Assembly: GCA_900553295.1 (NCBI GenBank)
Contig: USCR01000004.1
Location: forward strand, 1 to 43,853
Length of the DNA stretch: 43,853 nucleotides
Source: an uncultured Eubacteriales bacterium
Lineage (GTDB): Bacteria > Bacillota > Clostridia > Christensenellales > Aristaeellaceae
Reading direction: 5' to 3'
Each line of letters opens with the position of its first letter. Within the stretch, counting starts at the first letter, position 1. Shown piece by piece: positions 40,120 through 43,853 of this stretch. Below the pieces are notes generated by a model. The model saw only the letters and a list, made by a program, of their open reading frames with translations, was not told where the DNA came from and did not search any database. The position numbers and the translations under genes are program-made.

Positions 40120-41391
40120 TTAACCATTGGCGCTGCTCCAGCCGTCCTCGGTTGCCTCCTCAATATCCGCGCCCAGTTCCCGCAGCATGCCGGGCAGGTT
40201 TTCATACCCCCGGGCAATATGACCGTGGGGGTCGGAGAGCAGCGTTTCCCCTTGGGCCAACAGGCCTGCCAGCATCAACGCCGCCCCTCCACGTAAATCG
40301 GTGCTGGTCACGGCGGCGCCTTGCAGCGGATAGCCGCCCTCCACCAGGGCGATGCGGTCCTCAATGCGGATTCTGGCGCCCAGCCGTGCCAACTCCCGGG
40401 CATGCATGAAACGGTTTTCAAATATGGTTTCGCAAAATACCGACGCCCCACGGCTGCACAGGGCCAGCGCCATCATGGGGGCTTGCATATCCGTGGGAAA
40501 ACCCGGATAGGTCAGCGTGCGCACTTGTATGGGGTTTTTGGCCCGGCCGGAGATGCGCAGACCCGCCTGGCTTTCCCGGAAATCCATGCCGGCCTCCCGC
40601 AGCTTGTACAGTACGGCCCGCATGTGATCCGGGCGGATGTTGCGCAGAAATACGCTGCCCTGGGTCATGCCCACCGCGCAGCAGAGAGTCCCCGCCTCAA
40701 TACGGTCGGGAATGGGCCGGTAAACGCAACCGTGCAGCTCCCGCACCCCCTCGATGTAAAGGGTGCTGGTGCCGCAGCCACGTATTTTTGCGCCCATGCG
40801 GGAAAGCAGCGCGCACAGATCCACGATCTCCGGTTCCTTGGCCGCATTTTCGATACGGGTAACGCCCTGGGCCAGCACGGCGGCCAACAGGATGTTTTCC
40901 GTGGCGCCCACGCTGGGAAAATCCAGGTATACACTGCCCCCGCGCAGCGTTCCCTGGAGCGTGACGGAACCGGGGGTCAGGGTGGATTCCGCGCCCAGGG
41001 CCTGCATACCCTTTAAGTGCAGGTCGATGGGACGCTGCCCAATGGCGCAGCCGCCGGGCAGCCCTACCCGGGCGTAGCCCGTGCGGGCCAGGAGCGGGCC
41101 CATGACCAGTACCGAGGCCCGCATGCGGCTGAGCAGATCCTCTTCCACCGGGGAGACCGGCTCCGGGGTAAACAGGGTCAGCACATCCCCTTCCCGGCAA
41201 ATCTGCGCGCCGCAGTCCTGCAAAATGGCCCAGAGGGTATCCACGTCCGTCAGATGGGGCACGCCTTCGATCCGTAGCGGTTCCCGGGTCAAAAGCCCCG
41301 CGCACAATATGGGCAGCACCGCGTTTTTCGCGGTGTGTATCTCCAGCTCGCCCCGCAGCCGCTCCGCGTGGCGTATCCGATAAAGAGCCAT
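40120..41391 (-). CDS. murA: UDP-N-acetylglucosamine 1-carboxyvinyltransferase MurA
   Basis: 423 residues from ATG 41391, 6 nt after AGGAGG; an upstream in-frame start at 41424 would place this site inside the gene. MurA moves enolpyruvate from PEP to UDP-GlcNAc, the first committed step of peptidoglycan synthesis. K22-N23 in TAKNAVLPIL and the catalytic C115 in LPGGCAIGQRP are at canonical positions; C115 is the fosfomycin target. DFPSVGATENILLAAVLAQG, TYPGFPTDMQAPMMAL and the closing RGYENLPGMLRELGADIE are typical. The usual glycine before AKNA is Thr here. Clostridia often have two MurA copies, so this may be either paralogue. A small DUF6171-like gene follows. Confidence 0.95.
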   Translation of the reverse strand: MALYRIRHAERLRGELEIHTAKNAVLPILCAGLLTREPLRIEGVPHLTDVDTLWAILQDCGAQICREGDVLTLFTPEPVSPVEEDLLSRMRASVLVMGPLLARTGYARVGLPGGCAIGQRPIDLHLKGMQALGAESTLTPGSVTLQGTLRGGSVYLDFPSVGATENILLAAVLAQGVTRIENAAKEPEIVDLCALLSRMGAKIRGCGTSTLYIEGVRELHGCVYRPIPDRIEAGTLCCAVGMTQGSVFLRNIRPDHMRAVLYKLREAGMDFRESQAGLRISGRAKNPIQVRTLTYPGFPTDMQAPMMALALCSRGASVFCETIFENRFMHARELARLGARIRIEDRIALVEGGYPLQGAAVTSTDLRGGAALMLAGLLAQGETLLSDPHGHIARGYENLPGMLRELGADIEEATEDGWSSANG

Positions 41392-41668
41392 GGCGCACCT
41401 CCTGCCATGCAGTATGCGCCGCAAAGGCAGGATTCATGCGGATATTGCGAAAGATTCAGCGCGTTAAAATAGGGGCGGAAGCCACTTTCCCGCGAAAGAC
41501 ATTCGGCCGGGAGACCATCTGAAATGGTCAGGAATGAAATTTGCAAGCAAAGTCAACGCCCCGACCCGCTGGACACGAAGGCAAGCCGGAGACACTGCGA
41601 TCCCTCCCCGGCGTTTGTTTCACAGTGTGAGATTGCAGCCTTTTTCCCACGCCGACAAAGACTGCCTC

Positions 41669-41697
41669 TTGCATAGCATCAAAAAATGTGTTATACT
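41669..41697 (+). promoter_or_regulatory. Promoter of the ctsR operon (extended -10)
   Basis: TTGCAT (41669-41674), a 17-nt spacer and TATACT (41692-41697), with TG one base upstream of the -10. Transcription should begin near 41704, inside the CtsR operator. Confidence 0.85.
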
Positions 41698-41703
41698 GCA
41701 TAA

Positions 41704-41727
41704 AGTCAAAGAAAGTCAGTCTTTGAC
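41704..41727 (+). promoter_or_regulatory. CtsR operator (heptad direct repeat) with overlapping inverted repeat
   Basis: AGTCAAA (41704-41710), GAA, then AGTCAGT (41714-41720) matches the tandem heptad RGTCAAA-N3-RGTCAAA with two mismatches in the second unit. A perfect inverted repeat GTCAAAG (41705-41711) / CTTTGAC (41721-41727) overlaps it. It lies at the predicted transcription start, so CtsR binding would block the promoter. Confidence 0.8.
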
Positions 41728-41749
41728 GGGGAAGAAATGAGGCGATACC

Positions 41750-42223
41750 ATGCGATTAAGCGATACCATTGAGAGTTTTATCAAGCAGCTGCTGTCTCAG
41801 GACGAGACGGAGGTGGAGCTGAAGCGGAACGAGCTGGCGGAATATTTTGGCTGCGCACCTTCGCAGATCAATTATGTGCTGGCCACACGCTTTACCCCCG
41901 ACCACGGGTATGTCATTGAGAGCCGGCGCGGCGGAGGCGGATACATCCGCATTGTGCGGGTGGTCCAGTCCACGGGCCAGCACCTGCTGTATCTGATACA
42001 TGAGCGCATCGGTGAGACCATCAGTGAAACGGAGGCGGCGCATATCATTGGTCAACTGGCAGAGCGCAAGCTGATTACCGCCCAGGAAGCGGACATCATG
42101 CGCGCGGCGGTTTCGACCCAGGCGGTATCCGTACCGGTGCCTGACACACTGAAGGATGCGGTGCGCGCCCGTACCCTGAAGAGCATGCTCATTGCCATTG
42201 CCAGGCAAAACCGCACGCCCTGA
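41750..42223 (+). CDS. ctsR: Class III stress repressor CtsR
   Basis: 157 residues, the normal size. The N-terminal winged helix has KRNELAEYFGCAPSQINYVLATRF (25-48) and the glycine-rich wing ESRRGGGGYIRIV (57-69), where an arginine senses heat and can be marked by McsB in Bacillus relatives (known of the family). The C-terminal dimer domain includes LIHERIGETISETEAAHIIGQLAERKLITAQEA. ATG 41750 follows GAGG. It should repress its own operon and clp genes through the operator 24-46 bp upstream. The mcsA and mcsB genes follow; clpC is expected just outside the window. Confidence 0.96.
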   Translation: MRLSDTIESFIKQLLSQDETEVELKRNELAEYFGCAPSQINYVLATRFTPDHGYVIESRRGGGGYIRIVRVVQSTGQHLLYLIHERIGETISETEAAHIIGQLAERKLITAQEADIMRAAVSTQAVSVPVPDTLKDAVRARTLKSMLIAIARQNRTP

Positions 42224-42309
42224 GCGCCAAAAGCGCCGCGCCGCCATAGCATGAAAGGAGAGCGTCTGCTCGACCGCCCCCCTGGGGCGACGTATGGAAG
42301 GAGAAACCT

Positions 42310-42816
42310 ATGCTTTGTGAAGAATGTAAGGTCAACGAGGCCTCGTACACCATTTCGGTCATGGTGGGCGGAGAAATTACCACCCGCCATCTGTGCGGGG
42401 ACTGCATGGCCAAAATGAATATGGACATTGCCAGCGGGAATATCAAGAGCCTGCTGTCCACGATATTATCCGCCATCACGGGGGATACTGCCCCTGTGAG
42501 CGCCGGGGAGCAGGTGGTTTGCCCACGCTGCCACCTGACGCTGAGCGAGTTTACCCGCACCGGTCACCTGGGCTGCCCCAAGTGCTATGAGGCTTTCCGG
42601 GAGCAGCTGCAACCCATGCTGCTGCAAATCCATGGCCGTGTGCAGCACGCGGGCCGGCGGCCCCTGGCCACCGCCGAGGATCAGCGCAAGCGTACCGCGG
42701 CGGAAACGCTCCAGCGGCAAATGGAGCAGGCCGTGGCGCTGGAGGACTTTGAGACGGCGGCACAGCTGCGGGATCAGCTGCGGGCACTGTCTGCCAACGG
42801 GGAGGAAAAAGCATGA
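42310..42816 (+). CDS. mcsA: McsA, zinc-finger activator of the arginine kinase McsB
   Basis: 168 residues. Four C-x-x-C pairs, C3/C6, C29/C32, C71/C74 and C89/C92, form two zinc-binding clusters, normal for McsA. The C-terminus has a UVR-type coiled motif (about 133-160: LQRQMEQAVALEDFETAAQLRDQLRAL). McsA stimulates McsB and helps hand tagged proteins to ClpCP. ATG 42310 follows GGAAGGAG. The 86-bp gap from ctsR contains a 6-bp GC hairpin (42270-42287 region). Its stop overlaps the mcsB start as ATGA, so the two are translated together. Confidence 0.95.
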   Translation: MLCEECKVNEASYTISVMVGGEITTRHLCGDCMAKMNMDIASGNIKSLLSTILSAITGDTAPVSAGEQVVCPRCHLTLSEFTRTGHLGCPKCYEAFREQLQPMLLQIHGRVQHAGRRPLATAEDQRKRTAAETLQRQMEQAVALEDFETAAQLRDQLRALSANGEEKA

Positions 42817-43808
42817 ACGAATTGGATGTGGTGCTTTCTTCCCGGGTACGCCTGGCCAGAAATTACGAAGATTTGCCCTTTGACCTGGGGGAGAAGCCGG
42901 ACAGCGCCGCCATGTGTGTGGCGCGGACGGTGCAGGCCCTGCGCCTGGAGGAAAACGCTCCCGTGTATGACCTGGTCCGCCTGCGGGATTTAACGCCGCT
43001 GCAGCGGCAGGGCCTGGCGGAGAGCCGGAAAATCAGCCGGGATCTGATGACCCATGCCGCGGCGGCCGCTGTGCTTCTGCGGGAGGAGGAATCCCTCTCC
43101 ATCATGATGAATGAGGAGGATCACCTGCGCATACAGGCGGTGAGCGAGGGATTGAACCTGGCGGATGCGGCGGAAAAATGCTTCCGGGTGGACGATAGCC
43201 TTTCCCGGCACGTGACCTTTGCCTTTGACAATCAGCTGGGCTACCTGACTGCATGCCCCACCAATACGGGCACGGGTATGCGGGCCAGCCTGCTGATGCA
43301 TCTGCCCATGCTGACCCTTTGCAAGCAAATGGGCAACGTGGGGCAGATCGTGGCCAAGGTGGGATTGACCATCCACGGGGTCTACGGAGAGGGCTCGGAG
43401 GCGCTGGGGAACCTGTACCAGGTCTCCAACCAGGTGACGCTGGGCCGCACGGAGCAGGAGCTCATCAGCGCGGTGACGGCGGTTGGCCACCAGCTCATCG
43501 ACATGGAGCGCACCCTGCGGGACAAGGCGCTGGCCGGCGGTAGAATCAACCTGGAGGATGCTGTCTACCGGGCTTGGGGCCTGATGACCCATGCCCGGCT
43601 GATGCCCAAAAAAGAATTTTTTGCCCATTGGTCCAACCTGCGCCTGGGGGCGGCCACCAAGCTGCTGGCCATACCCCTGGAACGGGTGGATGCGCTGCTG
43701 ACGGATTGCCAGGATGCGCATCTGTGCGCCTGGGAGGAAGCCGCCCTGGAGGGTACGGCACTGGATCAGGCGCGGGCCAAGCGCGCCCGGATGATGCTGG
43801 CGGGTTAA
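42813..43808 (+). CDS. mcsB: Protein-arginine kinase McsB
   Basis: 331 residues, shorter than the roughly 360 usual in Bacillus. It phosphorylates arginines to mark proteins for ClpCP degradation. The guanidino-kinase fold is clear: VVLSSRVRLARN (6-17), the active-site Cys148 in ACPTNTGTGMRASLLMHLP, HGVYGEGSEALGNLYQVSNQVTLGRTE (188-214). The N-terminal lead-in of about 20 residues seen in Bacillus is missing, because the coding sequence begins only five residues before VVLSS. The C-terminus ends in DQARAKRARMMLAG; the RDxxRP-type phosphoarginine-binding motif is not recognisable, though its arginine-rich context is. The 45 bases after the stop end in a GAGGAGGT ribosome site, expected for clpC. 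Confidence 0.94.
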   Translation: MNELDVVLSSRVRLARNYEDLPFDLGEKPDSAAMCVARTVQALRLEENAPVYDLVRLRDLTPLQRQGLAESRKISRDLMTHAAAAAVLLREEESLSIMMNEEDHLRIQAVSEGLNLADAAEKCFRVDDSLSRHVTFAFDNQLGYLTACPTNTGTGMRASLLMHLPMLTLCKQMGNVGQIVAKVGLTIHGVYGEGSEALGNLYQVSNQVTLGRTEQELISAVTAVGHQLIDMERTLRDKALAGGRINLEDAVYRAWGLMTHARLMPKKEFFAHWSNLRLGAATKLLAIPLERVDALLTDCQDAHLCAWEEAALEGTALDQARAKRARMMLAG

Positions 43809-43853
43809 AACCCCGCCCATTCGGGCAGGATGATTTGCGTATGATGAGGAGGT
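43809..43853 (+). other. Gap after mcsB ending in a strong ribosome-binding site (clpC expected next)
   Basis: The last eight bases read GAGGAGGT, a strong Shine-Dalgarno sequence with no start codon yet. By operon order in related bacteria the next gene should be clpC (inference). A CCCGCCCATTCGGGC-type small hairpin (43813-43827) is too weak to be a terminator. Confidence 0.6.

Larger units (their letters stand above)
41392..41749. other. 358-bp divergent gap between murA and ctsR
   Basis: The right end holds the ctsR promoter (41669-41697) and CtsR operator (41704-41727). No clear murA promoter is seen on the minus strand. The middle (41450-41660) has no supported gene or RNA family; a 68-codon frame there runs through the ctsR promoter and is not credible. 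Confidence 0.6.

Noticed and set aside
41534..41740. 68-codon plus-strand frame upstream of ctsR
   Set aside because: It runs through the ctsR promoter and operator, lacks a ribosome site and matches no family.

Overview
The window is a gene-dense, high-GC segment from a Gram-positive-type anaerobe. My best guess is class Clostridia (Bacillota), probably an uncultured gut or rumen lineage; the rank below class is not resolved. The evidence is HrcA/CIRCE and CtsR/McsA/McsB heat-shock control, the LL-diaminopimelate aminotransferase route to meso-DAP, an FprA-type diiron flavoprotein, VanW and SdrD-B-like exported proteins, consensus sigma-A promoters, strong AGGAGG ribosome sites and several TTG or GTG starts. 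I see no phage, transposon, CRISPR array, tRNA or rRNA gene.

Layout. 1-461 (-): edge-truncated YafY/WYL-type regulator. 586-3484 (-): DUF2264 and GH88 genes behind a perfect consensus promoter. 3665-8582 (+): hrcA-grpE-dnaK-dnaJ with CIRCE and a terminator. 8620-9936 (+): fprA. 9944-15215 (-): a 1694-residue secreted protein of SdrD-B-like repeats. 15285-17816 (+): asnS and a D-2-hydroxyacid dehydrogenase gene. 17991-22411 (+): dapF-dapL-purA-amidohydrolase. 22598-25687 (-) and 25718-26715 (+): a large GH106-like glycoside hydrolase gene divergent from an AraC regulator. 26677-31301 (-): vanW-sfsA-CHAP amidase-family II pyrophosphatase. 31397-34467 (+): M32 carboxypeptidase-sirtuin-nitroreductase. 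34706-38209 (+): recQ and a GH51 arabinofuranosidase gene. 38219-39448 (-): Gfo/Idh/MocA oxidoreductase. 39817-41391 (-): murA and a small DUF6171-like gene. 41669 to the end (+): ctsR-mcsA-mcsB, cut off where clpC would be expected.

Together these are core stress control, cell-wall precursor synthesis (MurA, DapF, DapL) and wall-active or surface proteins, mixed with small carbohydrate loci. The enzymes (unsaturated glucuronyl hydrolase, DUF2264, GH106-like, GH51) fit plant-polysaccharide side-chain use such as pectin or arabinan.

I found no clear new multi-gene system. The items most worth a second look are the anchorless SdrD-B-like giant, a RecQ that lacks the winged helix but carries an extra C-terminal helix-turn-helix-like tail, the DUF2264-GH88 pair, the sirtuin operon, and two structured intergenic RNAs (34552-34634 and 39663-39771).
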